NCBI RefSeq assembly: GCF_017573505.1
Contig: NZ_JAGEOJ010000042.1
Span: forward strand, 1 to 55,466
DNA: 55,466 nt
Source of the DNA: Actinomadura barringtoniae
GTDB taxonomy: Bacteria > Actinomycetota > Actinomycetes > Streptosporangiales > Streptosporangiaceae
Direction of reading: 5' to 3'
Shown here: in pieces, positions 34,127 to 42,597 of the stretch
Layout of the letters: every line of letters starts with the position of its first letter
How positions within the stretch are numbered: position 1 is the first letter of the stretch
The notes under the pieces: model-generated
What the model was told of the DNA's origin: nothing
Seen by the model: only the letters and a program-made list of their open reading frames with translations
Databases searched by the model: none
Made by a program: the position numbers and the translations under genes

Positions 34127-35389
34127 ATGAGTTCGATCGTGGCGGACCCCGAATCCGCTTCCACCCAACAACTGGTGGAAGCGGCATCCGCCATATTCTC
34201 CGAACTCGCTAATAGGGCTGCGCCCGAGTCCGGGGCCGCCTGCATGGAATTGGCTGAAGCGCTCTCCACGGTCACCGACCGGGCTGAGCATGTCTTGGCT
34301 GGGCTGATCGCGGTGGTCGACCGGACCGGCGAGATGAAGGCGTGGGGTCTGCCCTCCACGCAGGCCTGGCTGCGGTGCCGGATGGGCATGCGCGAGGGCC
34401 GCGCCAAAGAGCGCATTACCTTGGCCCGGCAACTTCACCGGCTCGGCCGTGTCCGCACGGGCCTGGCCGCTGGCGAGTTGTCGTTCGGTTACGCGGCCAC
34501 CATCGCCGACGCCGTGCAGCGCCTCAATGACGATGACACCGCAGCGGCCGAGGACATCCTCCTGACTGCGGCTGGTGAGGGCCTGTCGGCGGGGAAGGTC
34601 GCCAAGCTGGGCGGGAAGATCCACGACCTGGTGCGTGAGCACAACGGCGAGGAAAAGCCGCCCGAAGATGTGCAGCGCGGGTATGAGCGGTCCTGGGTGA
34701 CCGTCAGCCGGTCGCTGGATGGGGGCTGCTACCTGAAGGGGTGGCTCAACCCTGAGGACACCGCGATCCTGGACGGCACGCTGGCCCCGTTGGCCAAGCC
34801 TGCCGGGACTGATGACCGTCGTGATCTAGGTGAGCGGACCGCCGCTGCTCTCACCACTGTGCTGGCTGGTGGCCATGGTGCGACGCGGGTGACCGTCATC
34901 GCTGACCTGGAGACGCTGACCGGCGCCGACACCCCCGGGCGACTCCGCGACGGCACCCCGATCCCCGCCGAGCAGGTCCGCCGCCTGGCGTTGACCGCCG
35001 GAATCTCACCCCTGATCTTCGGACGCGGACACACCCCCCTCTACCTCGGCCACACCATCCGAATCGCCAGCTCCGGCCAACGCCGCGTGCTCGAGACCCT
35101 CTACGACACCTGCGCCGTCCACGGCTGCGAAGTCCCCGGCTTCCTGTGCGAAGTCGACCACGTCGACGGCTGGGCACTGGGAAGCCCCACCGACATCGAC
35201 AAACTCACCCTCTGCTGCGGCTGGCACAACCGCTGGAAACACACCAACCCCCAGCAGATACAGATCAGCCAGAGCGACGGCCGGTACATCTATCGGACGC
35301 TGGCGCCGGACGGGATCGCCAGAGCTCGAAGATCGATCCCCGAACACGACGCCAACCCCTGGCGCGACGATCAACCACTAGCCGCCTGA
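34127..35389 (+). CDS. DUF222-HNH endonuclease (13E12 repeat family)
   Basis: 420 aa. The N-terminal two thirds are DUF222 (13E12 repeat): AEHVLAGLIAVVDRTGEMKAWGLPSTQAWLRCRMGM, TLARQLHRLGRVRTGLAAGELSFGYAATIADAVQRL. The C-terminal HNH nuclease (about 330-385) reads CAVHGCEVPGFLCEVDHVDGW, DIDKLTLCCGWHNRWKH, with zinc cysteines. This is the protein of the REP13E12 elements of mycobacteria, repeated genes of unclear role. The N-terminal codons are less GC-biased than neighbours and the leader is AT-rich, a sign of transfer. Inverted repeats enclose the gene, so it probably belongs to a mobile or formerly mobile element. No transposase or recombinase accompanies it. Confidence 0.92.
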   Translation: MSSIVADPESASTQQLVEAASAIFSELANRAAPESGAACMELAEALSTVTDRAEHVLAGLIAVVDRTGEMKAWGLPSTQAWLRCRMGMREGRAKERITLARQLHRLGRVRTGLAAGELSFGYAATIADAVQRLNDDDTAAAEDILLTAAGEGLSAGKVAKLGGKIHDLVREHNGEEKPPEDVQRGYERSWVTVSRSLDGGCYLKGWLNPEDTAILDGTLAPLAKPAGTDDRRDLGERTAAALTTVLAGGHGATRVTVIADLETLTGADTPGRLRDGTPIPAEQVRRLALTAGISPLIFGRGHTPLYLGHTIRIASSGQRRVLETLYDTCAVHGCEVPGFLCEVDHVDGWALGSPTDIDKLTLCCGWHNRWKHTNPQQIQISQSDGRYIYRTLAPDGIARARRSIPEHDANPWRDDQPLAA

Positions 35390-35456
35390 AACAGGCCCGG
35401 AGGCACCACACTCCGGGCCTACAGGCACCAACGCCAACCCAACCACCCACCACCCC

Positions 35457-35628
35457 CCGCGCGAAGCGCGGCTCAAGGGTCCGAACCCCAGCCCCGTGCC
35501 GCCCCGCACCCGAACAACCCACCCCGGCCCCGCCCCCACCTTCCTCGTCGCCGAGCCTTTCGGCCTTCAACCAAGACCCACCCGGCAGCCGGGCAGCAGA
35601 CCGGCACGGAAGGGGCGACCGCTGCCGC
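35457..35628 (-). repeat. Right terminal inverted repeat of the HNH element
   Basis: Mirror of 33877-34049: hairpin CCGCGC-GAA-GCGCGG (35457-35471), a 16-base link, then 35488-35628 with the same blocks in reverse complement (CCTTCCTCGTCG, TTTCGGCCTTCAACCA, GGAAGGGGCGACCGCTGCCG). It begins 67 bases behind the HNH stop. Confidence 0.85.
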
Positions 35629-35633
35629 CCAGT

Positions 35634-35873
35634 CCGCGCGAAGCGCGCTCCCCAAGCACGAACCCCAACCCCGCTCCGGACCTACAGGCACGAACGCCAA
35701 CCCAGCCACGCACCCGCCATAAGCACAAACCCCAGCCACGTGAAACCCGCACCCGACCAGCACACCCCAGACCCCGCCCCCACCCTCCTCGTCGCCGAGC
35801 CTTTCGGCCCTCAACCAACACCCCACCCGCCAGCCGGGCACCCAACCCCCACGGAAGGGGAGACCGCTGCCGT
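35634..35873 (-). repeat. Second direct copy of the right repeat
   Basis: A further copy of the right repeat (best part 35732-35873) lies in direct orientation about 244 bp beyond the first and is again preceded by a hairpin (35634-35648). The stretch CTACAGGCACsAACGCCAAC also recurs at 35420 and 35690, so the period spans the whole unit. The 587-bp gap from 35390 to 35976 is filled by these repeats and contains no gene; the open frames in it are Pro/Arg low-complexity. Confidence 0.8.
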
Positions 35874-35976
35874 CGAGCACGTCACCCAACGTTCCCGTTC
35901 CCTTTGGGGACGAACGACGACGATCGGTTGCGGCCGCGGTGTGGTGCTTGGCGGCCGGATGCGGTGCGGCGAGTGA

Positions 35977-36606
35977 TCAGTGAAGGACGGTGAGCAGGCC
36001 CTCGACGCCACGCTGGAACGCGGCGCCGACGCTCTCGACGCCGTCGAGGTGGGCGGCGGTCATGGCGCCGTCGCGCATCATGACGAAATGTCTTGCGGCG
36101 TGCTCTGGTCTGCCGCGTCGCGGTGAGTCGCCGAAGACCTGCGCGAACAGCTCCGTGAGCGTGGTCACGTACCAGTCCCGGTGATCGAGGACGACCTGGC
36201 GCACCGGGTCGCTGGGGTCGGGGTACTCGTTCGCGGCGTTGAGGAAGGCACACCCGCGGAACTCCGGTCTGGCCAGGTCGTCGGCGACGGCGGTGCCGAT
36301 CGTGCGCAGCGCGTCGGCCGGCGACGGCGCGGCTTCGATGGCGGCCTGCGTGTCGGCGCGGATGTGGGCGTCGACGCCGCGCAGGTAGGCGAGTACGAGG
36401 TCTTCCTTCGAGGGGAAGTGCCGGTAGAACGTCGCTCGCGTGGCCGGGGCCTCGGCGAGGATCCGCTCGACTCCGACCGCACGGATCCCCTCACGGTAGA
36501 ACAGCGCGCTGGCCGTGGCCAGCAGCCGTTCCCGGGCCTCGGACCGCCCCCGCTTCCCCGAGCTGCCGTGCTGGCCGCCGGGCGCGGAGCGGGTCGGTGT
36601 CGCCAT
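35977..36606 (-). CDS. TetR-family transcriptional regulator
   Basis: 209 aa. HTH: EARERLLATASALFYREGIRAVGVERILAEAPATRATFYRHFPSKEDLVLAYLRGVDAH. The C-terminal part (FRGCAFLNAANEYPDPSDPVRQVVLDHRDWY) is the AefR/YxaF-like type. ATG 36606 (MATPTRS) chosen; the longer frame to 36663 runs through the operator. Divergent from the membrane protein/PPOX pair at 36755, which it probably represses. Confidence 0.9.
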   Translation of the reverse strand: MATPTRSAPGGQHGSSGKRGRSEARERLLATASALFYREGIRAVGVERILAEAPATRATFYRHFPSKEDLVLAYLRGVDAHIRADTQAAIEAAPSPADALRTIGTAVADDLARPEFRGCAFLNAANEYPDPSDPVRQVVLDHRDWYVTTLTELFAQVFGDSPRRGRPEHAARHFVMMRDGAMTAAHLDGVESVGAAFQRGVEGLLTVLH

Positions 36607-36609
36607 GGG

Positions 36610-36638
36610 CCGATCGTAGCAGAAAGAACGATCGGTCT
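36610..36638. promoter_or_regulatory. TetR operator before the membrane protein gene
   Basis: CCGATCGT (36610-36617) and ACGATCGG (36628-36635) form a perfect 8+8 inverted repeat with a 10-base spacer. The right half is also the core of AGA-A-CGATCG-G-TCT (36625-36638), a compact palindrome of usual TetR-operator type. It starts 3 bases from the TetR ATG. Confidence 0.7.
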
Positions 36639-36754
36639 TGCAAACGCCGATGACGTCTGCCAAGCTCAGGACTGCAAGAGAGAACAGTCTTTCTACCTAA
36701 AACATCATGCTGCGACGCGACCAGCATGATCCACCCGAATGAAGGGAATCTGTC

Positions 36755-37378
36755 ATGACCACCGCCACCGCCCCGGCTCCGACCGGTGTCGCACCGACGC
36801 TTCGGCGTCTCTACTTCGTGCGGTTCGGGTTCGCCCTCGTCTGGGCGATCCTGCTGTTCCCGACCGCGTCGAGCATCAACCTGGCGACCGCGGCGCTGAT
36901 CGTGCTGTACCCGGCGTTCGACGTGGCCGCCGCCGTCGTCGATGTCCGCTCCGCGCGGGCCACCATGGCCGACGGCCGCACGAACGGGTCCGTCCAAGGT
37001 TTCTACGTCGGTCTCTACGTCAACATCGCGATCAGCATCCTCGCCGCCGTCGGACTCGCCGTCGCCCTCACCTCCGGAATCCCAGCCGTCCTACGGGCCT
37101 GGGGGGCGTGGGCCGTCGTGGCCGGCATCGTCCAGCTCGTCGTGGCCGTACGGCGGCGCGGTCTGGGAGGACAGTGGGCGATGATCGCCAGCGGGGCGAT
37201 CTCCGTGCTGGCCGGCGCGTCGTTCTTCGCCATGGCGTCGAAGGCAGGAGCTTCTCTGACCAGCGTGGCCGGTTACGCCGTGCTCGGCGGCGTCTTCTTC
37301 CTCGTCTCCGCGCTGCGCCTCGGACGGAACGCCGGCCAGACCCGCCAGACCCGCCCGCTTGACCTCAACCGAGCTTGA
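36755..37378 (+). CDS. Small multi-pass membrane protein, DUF308/HdeD-like
   Basis: 207 aa with about six hydrophobic segments: FVRFGFALVWAILLF, TAALIVLYPAFDVAAAVV, VGLYVNIAISILAAVGLAVAL, AWGAWAVVAGIVQLVVAV, WAMIASGAISVLAGASFF, VAGYAVLGGVFFLVSALRL. The pattern resembles DUF308/HdeD membrane proteins. An AAGGGA ribosome site precedes ATG 36755. It lies 148 bases from the divergent TetR gene and 18 bases before the PPOX gene, so it is likely a TetR-controlled operon. Function unknown. Confidence 0.78.
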   Translation: MTTATAPAPTGVAPTLRRLYFVRFGFALVWAILLFPTASSINLATAALIVLYPAFDVAAAVVDVRSARATMADGRTNGSVQGFYVGLYVNIAISILAAVGLAVALTSGIPAVLRAWGAWAVVAGIVQLVVAVRRRGLGGQWAMIASGAISVLAGASFFAMASKAGASLTSVAGYAVLGGVFFLVSALRLGRNAGQTRQTRPLDLNRA

Positions 37379-37396
37379 GGAACCAGGCTGTGATCC

Positions 37397-37798
37397 ATGA
37401 GCCTCACCGACGAAGAACACGCGTACGTCGAGTCCCAGCCGCTGGGCCGCCTGGCCACGGTCGGACCGAAGGGCGACCCGCAGAACAACCCCGTGGGCGT
37501 CTTTTACAACGACGAGACCGGCACCGTGGACATCTACGGGCACGGCCTGGCCGGCTCCCGCAAGTTCCGCAACGTGCAGAAGAACGACCAGGTCGCGATC
37601 GTCGTGGACGACCTCGCCTCCACCGACCCGTGGACCGTGCGCGGCATCGAGATCCGGGGGCGCGCCGAGGCGCTCACCGGGATCGACCCGCCGATGCCGG
37701 GGTTCAGCCCGGACGTCATCCGGATCCACCCGCGGACGATCTTCTCCTGGGGGATCAACGCCGGTGAGGAGGGGATGGTCAAGCGGACGGTGGGCTGA
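37397..37798 (+). CDS. PPOX-class F420-dependent oxidoreductase
   Basis: 133-aa split-barrel flavin/deazaflavin protein: MSLTDEEHAYVESQPLGRLATVGPKGDPQNNPVGVFYNDETGTVDIYG, SRKFRNVQKNDQVAIVVDDL, VRGIEIRGRAEAL, RIHPRTIFSWGIN. This is the small actinobacterial PPOX group thought to use F420 for reducing or detoxifying small molecules. It is in an operon with the membrane protein at 36755. Its last 20 bases overlap the convergent ATP-grasp gene. Confidence 0.88.
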   Translation: MSLTDEEHAYVESQPLGRLATVGPKGDPQNNPVGVFYNDETGTVDIYGHGLAGSRKFRNVQKNDQVAIVVDDLASTDPWTVRGIEIRGRAEALTGIDPPMPGFSPDVIRIHPRTIFSWGINAGEEGMVKRTVG

Positions 37799-38626
37799 GC
37801 CGCCGTTCGATCGCGCGGGCGAAGCGCTCGGCGGCGCCCGCGCCGTGCTGGAGGAACAGGTTCGGCTCGGCCAGCTCGAGCTCGATGAGCACCGGGCCGC
37901 CGTCCGGCCCCGGGACGAGGTCGACGCGGGCGTAGAGCAGGTCGCCGGGGACTGCGGCGAGGATCCGTTCGGCCACCTCGATCTGCTCGGGCGTCGCGTC
38001 CACGGGAACGGTCTGGCCGCCGCGCGGGCCGTCCACGACGCCGGTGCCCACCTGAAGGATCGGGGCCTTGCGGGCGGCGTGGCTGTACTCGCGGTCGAAG
38101 AACAGCAGCGCGGTCTCGCCGTCGGTGTCGATCGCCGACATGTAGGGCTGGACCATCGTCGTACGGCCCTCGGCGCGCAGCCGCTCCAGATGCGCGCGGG
38201 CGGCGCTCTCGTCGCCCGCGCCCGCCGTCCAGCGGGCGGTGTCGCGGGAGCCCGCCGACACCGCGGGCTTGATCACGTACTCCGGCCAGTCGGCGGGGAG
38301 GTCGGCCGGGTCCCAGAGCGTGGGGACGACGGGCAGCCCGGCCTCGTCCAGCTCCCGCAGGTAGCGCTTGTCAGTGTTCCAGCGCAGAACGTCCGGCCCG
38401 TTCAGCAGGCGCGGGACGCCCTCGGCCCAGGCCAGGAACTCGTCGCGGCGGGTCGTGTAGTCCCAGGTGGAACGGACGACGACGAGCTCGTAGGAGTCCC
38501 AGTCCAGGTCCGGGTCGTCCCAGATCACGATCTCGGCCTTGAGGCCCAGGTCGTTCAGCGCGGCCAGCAGGTCCTGCACGTCGGGGACGCCGTCGGGCAG
38601 GGCGGAACAGGTGGCGAGGGCGACGC

Positions 38627-38630
<4 letters not shown>
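37779..38630 (-). CDS. ATP-grasp protein co-translated with hisF
   Basis: 283 aa, similar to RimK/glutathione synthetase-like ATP-grasp ligases: N-terminal pre-ATP-grasp half (YELVVVRSTWDYTTRRDEFLAWAEG), hinge PEYVIKPAVSAGSRDTARW with the ATP lysine, ALLFFDREYSHAARK, and the metal-binding VLIELELAEPNLFL near the end. It would join a carboxylate to an amine or thiol using ATP; substrate unknown. ATG 38630 overlaps the hisF stop (ATGA), so it is translated as the last gene of the his operon. A role linked to histidine itself, for example a histidine derivative, is possible but unproven. Confidence 0.85.
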
Positions 38631-39399
<769 letters not shown>

Positions 39400-39403
<4 letters not shown>

Positions 39404-40119
39404 CGGACCGCTTCCAGGGCCTCTTCGAGGGTGAACGCCTGGGCGTACAGCGCCTTGCCGACGATCGCGCCCTCCACACCGTCGCCCACCAGCCCGGCCA
39501 GCACGCGCAGGTCGTCCAGCGAGGACACGCCGCCGGAGGCGATCACCGGCTTGTCCGTACGGGTGCAGACCTCGCGCAGCAGCTCGGTGTTCGGGCCGCG
39601 CAGCGTGCCGTCCTTGGTGACGTCGGTGACGACGTAGCGGGGGCAGCCATCCTCCTCCAGGCGGGCCAGCACCTCCCACAGGTCGCCGCCCTCGCGGGTC
39701 CAGCCGCGCGCCGCCAGCGTCGTGCCGCGCACGTCCAGGCCGACCGCGATCTGGTCGCCGTACTCGCCGATGATCTTGCGGCACCACTCGGGGTTCTCCA
39801 GCGCGGCGGTGCCGATGTTGACCCGGGTGCAGCCGGTCGCCAGCGCCGCCGCCAGCGAGTCGTCGTCGCGGATGCCGCCCGACAGCTCGACCTTGACGTC
39901 CAGCCGCCCGGTGACCTCGGCGAGCAGCTCGCGGTTGGAGCCGCGCCCGAACGCGGCGTCCAGGTCGACCAGATGGATCCACTCCGCCCCCGCGTTCTGC
40001 CAGGCGAGCGCGGCGTCCAGCGGCGCGCCGTAGGAGGTCTCGGTGCCGGCCTCGCCCTGCACCAGCCGCACGGCCTGGCCGTCGGCGACGTCGACCGCGG
40101 GAAGAAGCGTGAGAGTCAT
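39400..40119 (-). CDS. priA: Bifunctional HisA/TrpF isomerase PriA
   Basis: 239-aa TIM barrel that isomerises ProFAR and, in actinobacteria, also phosphoribosyl anthranilate. Signatures: LLPAVDVADGQAVRLVQGE, WIHLVDLDAAFGRGSN, VELSGGIRDD, VNIGTAALENPEWC, GLDVRGTTLAARGWTREGGDLW (PriA-type loop), VVTDVTKDGTLRGPN, ASGGVSSLDDL. Start 40119 has AAGG before it. It is the only his gene here not directly overlapped by the stop of the upstream gene; a 9-bp tandem array separates it from hisH. Confidence 0.95.
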
Positions 40120-40129
40120 GAACAACCTT

Positions 40130-40165
40130 CTTGGCGAACTTGGCGAACTTGGCGAACTTGGCGAA
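40130..40165 (-). repeat. 9-bp tandem array between hisH and priA
   Basis: Four perfect copies of CTTGGCGAA (plus strand). On the coding strand, after the hisH TGA, the frame stays open through the array as V-R-Q repeats. It ends in a TGA that overlaps the priA ATG, exactly as the other his junctions do. Confidence 0.9.
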
Positions 40166-40181
40166 CTTCTAGACGTATGGA

Positions 40182-40832
40182 TCAGTCGACGGTGGACAGC
40201 CAGTTGCGCAGCAGCTCGGCACCGGCGTCGCCGGACTTCTCCGGGTGGAACTGGGTCGCGCAGAGCGCCCCGTTCTCCACGGCGGCCACGAACCGGTCGC
40301 CGTGCTCGGCCCAGGTGACCAGCGGCGGCCTCAGGTGGCCGAGCGGGTCGGGCTGCAGCTCCCAGCGCCGCACGCCGTAGGAGTGCACGAAGTAGAAGCG
40401 GGTGTCGGGCCCGAGGCCGCGGAACAGGACCGTCTCTTCCGGTGCCTCGACGGTGTTCCAGCCCATGTGCGGGACGACCGGGGCCTCCAGGCGTTCCACC
40501 GTGCCGGGCCACTCGGCGCAGCCCTCGGTGGTGACGCCGTGCTCGACGCCCTTGGCGAAGAGGATCTGCATGCCGACGCAGATGCCCAGCACCGGGCGGC
40601 CGCCCGCCAGGCGGCGGCCGATGATCTGGTCGCCGCGCACCGACCTCAGGCCCGCCATGCAGGCCGAGAACGCGCCGACGCCCGGGACGATCAGGCCGTC
40701 GGCGTCCAGCGCCGCGTCCCAGTCGGGCGTCACGGTGACGTCCACGCCGTGGCGCGCCACCGCCCGCTCGGCCGAGCGCAGGTTCCCCGAGCCGTAGTCG
40801 AGGATGACGATGTTCTTGGACCCGGCGGCCAC
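40182..40832 (-). CDS. hisH: Imidazole glycerol phosphate synthase, glutaminase subunit
   Basis: 216-aa class I glutamine amidotransferase partner of HisF. Nucleophile Cys in LGICVGMQILF, catalytic His/Glu in CATQFHPEKSG, plus IVILDYGSGNLRSAERAV, LIVPGVGAFSACM, VPHMGWN and FYFVHSYGV. The most plausible start is GTG 40832, three bases after the hisB stop; an in-frame ATG further upstream lies inside hisB. The protein ends naturally at LLRNWLSTVD, but the frame continues open behind the TGA through a tandem array. Confidence 0.95.
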   Translation of the reverse strand: MAAGSKNIVILDYGSGNLRSAERAVARHGVDVTVTPDWDAALDADGLIVPGVGAFSACMAGLRSVRGDQIIGRRLAGGRPVLGICVGMQILFAKGVEHGVTTEGCAEWPGTVERLEAPVVPHMGWNTVEAPEETVLFRGLGPDTRFYFVHSYGVRRWELQPDPLGHLRPPLVTWAEHGDRFVAAVENGALCATQFHPEKSGDAGAELLRNWLSTVD

Positions 40833-40834
40833 GG

Positions 40835-41428
40835 CTAGAGGGCTCCCTTGGTGGACGGGATCCCGTGCACCTTGGGGTCGAACGCGACGGCGTCGCGCAG
40901 CGCCCGGGCGAGCGCCTTGAACTGGCACTCCACGATGTGGTGGGCGTTGCGGCCGTACGGGACGTGGACGTGCAGGCAGATCTGCGCGTTCGCCACGAAC
41001 GACTCGAAGATGTGCCGGGTCATCGTGGTGTCGTACTCCGGGCCGATCATCGGGGCCATGCCCTCGGGCTCGGTGTGCACCAGGTAGGGGCGGCCCGCGA
41101 TGTCGACGGTCACCTGCGCGAGCGACTCGTCCAGCGGCACCGAGGCGTTGGCGAACCGGCGGATGCCCGCCTTGTCGCCGAGCGCCTGCTTGAACGCCTG
41201 GCCGAGCGCGATCGAGGTGTCCTCGATGGTGTGGTGGCTGTCGATGTACAGGTCACCGGTGGTCTTCACGGTGAGGTCGAACGACCCGTGCTTGCCGAGC
41301 TGGGCCAGCATGTGGTCGTAGAAGCCGACGCCGGTGGCGACGTCGACCTCGCCAGTACCGTCCAGGTCGATCTCGACCAGGACCTCCGTCTCCTTGGTCC
41401 CCCGCTGAACGCGGCCCTTGCGGCTCAC
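40835..41428 (-). CDS. hisB: Imidazoleglycerol-phosphate dehydratase
   Basis: 197-aa monofunctional dehydratase (no phosphatase domain, as in other actinobacteria) converting IGP to imidazole acetol phosphate. Metal-binding motifs DSHHTIEDTSIALGQA and NAHHIVECQFKALARAL, plus GVGFYDHMLAQLGKHG. GTG 41428 overlaps the hisC stop (GTGA). Confidence 0.97.
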   Translation of the reverse strand: MSRKGRVQRGTKETEVLVEIDLDGTGEVDVATGVGFYDHMLAQLGKHGSFDLTVKTTGDLYIDSHHTIEDTSIALGQAFKQALGDKAGIRRFANASVPLDESLAQVTVDIAGRPYLVHTEPEGMAPMIGPEYDTTMTRHIFESFVANAQICLHVHVPYGRNAHHIVECQFKALARALRDAVAFDPKVHGIPSTKGAL

Positions 41429-42597
41429 AGACTCTCCCTCTCTCCCGAGGGGGGACGACCCCCCACGCCCCCCGGCCCGGCTTCGCCGACTTCCTTCGAA
41501 GCTTCTTTCAGTGCTGTGCGGAAGGCCGCCATCTCCTCTGGGGTGCCGACGCTCACGCGCAGCCACTCCGGCGGTCCCACCTCGCGGATCAGCACGCCCC
41601 GGTCCAGCATTCTTTCCCAGACCCCCCGCCGGTCCGCGAACCGGCCGAACAGGACGAAATTGGCGTCGGACTCGGCGACCTCGAGCCCCTCGGCGCGCAG
41701 CCACGCGACCACGTCGTCGCGTTCGCGGCGCAGCGCGTTCACCGAGTCCAGCAGCTCGTCGCCGAACGTGATGGCGGTGCGCGCCACGGCCTGGGTGACC
41801 GCCGAAAGGTGGTACGGCAGCCGGACCAGCAGCAGCGCGTCGATCACGGCGGGGTCGGCGGCCAGGTAGCCGAGCCGGGTGCCCGCCATGGCGAACGCCT
41901 TGGACATGGTCCGGGTGACGATCAGCCGGGGGTTGCCCGGCAGCAGCGTCAGCGCCGACGGCGTGCCCGCCCGCCGGAACTCGGCGTAGGCCTCGTCCAC
42001 CACGACCATGCCCGGCGCGACCTTGAGGACGGCCTCGATGGCCTCCAGCGGCAGCGCGGTGCCGGTCGGGTTGTTGGGCGAGGTCAGGAAGACCACGTCC
42101 GGCCGGTGCTCCTCGACGGCCTTGATGGCGCGCTCGGGATCCAGGCCGAAGTCGGCGTCGCGGTGGGCGTTGATCCACGCGGTGCCGGACACCGAGGTGA
42201 TGATCGGGTGCATCGAGTAGGACGGCTCGAAGCCGAGCGCGGTGCGCCCGAACCCGCCGAACGCCTGCAGGATCTGCTGGATGATCTCGTTCGACCCGTT
42301 GGCGGCCCAGACGTCGCGGCCGGTCAGGCCCGCGCCCGGGGTGTCGCGGTTGAGGAAGGCCGCAAGGTCCTCGCGCAGCTTGACGGCGTCGCGGTCGGGG
42401 TAGCGGTTGAGGCTTCCGGCGACGCCCTTGACGGCCTCGCCGATCGCGTTCACCAACGCGGCGGACGGCGGGTAGGGGTTCTCGTTGGTGTTCAGCGCGT
42501 AAGGGACGTCCAGCTGGGGTGCCCCGTACGGCTCCCGGCCACGAAGATCGTCGCGGATCGGGAGATCGTTCAGTGAAGTCAAGAGGGAATCTCCCAT
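41425..42597 (-). CDS. hisC: Histidinol-phosphate aminotransferase
   Basis: 390-aa fold-type I PLP enzyme: LNTNENPYPPSAAL, NGSNEIIQQILQAFGG, TSPNNPTGTALP, VVDEAYAEF, and the PLP lysine in TRTMSKAFAMAGTRLGYL. It ends with a Gly/Pro-rich tail (GPGGVGGRPPSGE) of about 20 residues not typical of the family. ATG 42597 overlaps the hisD end by 19 bases; an in-frame TTG further in is a weaker alternative. Confidence 0.96.
   Translation of the reverse strand: MGDSLLTSLNDLPIRDDLRGREPYGAPQLDVPYALNTNENPYPPSAALVNAIGEAVKGVAGSLNRYPDRDAVKLREDLAAFLNRDTPGAGLTGRDVWAANGSNEIIQQILQAFGGFGRTALGFEPSYSMHPIITSVSGTAWINAHRDADFGLDPERAIKAVEEHRPDVVFLTSPNNPTGTALPLEAIEAVLKVAPGMVVVDEAYAEFRRAGTPSALTLLPGNPRLIVTRTMSKAFAMAGTRLGYLAADPAVIDALLLVRLPYHLSAVTQAVARTAITFGDELLDSVNALRRERDDVVAWLRAEGLEVAESDANFVLFGRFADRRGVWERMLDRGVLIREVGPPEWLRVSVGTPEEMAAFRTALKEASKEVGEAGPGGVGGRPPSGERESL

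Noticed and set aside
33877..35873. Classical insertion sequence
   Set aside because: Inverted repeats are present, but the only gene is a DUF222-HNH protein; no transposase and no visible target duplication.
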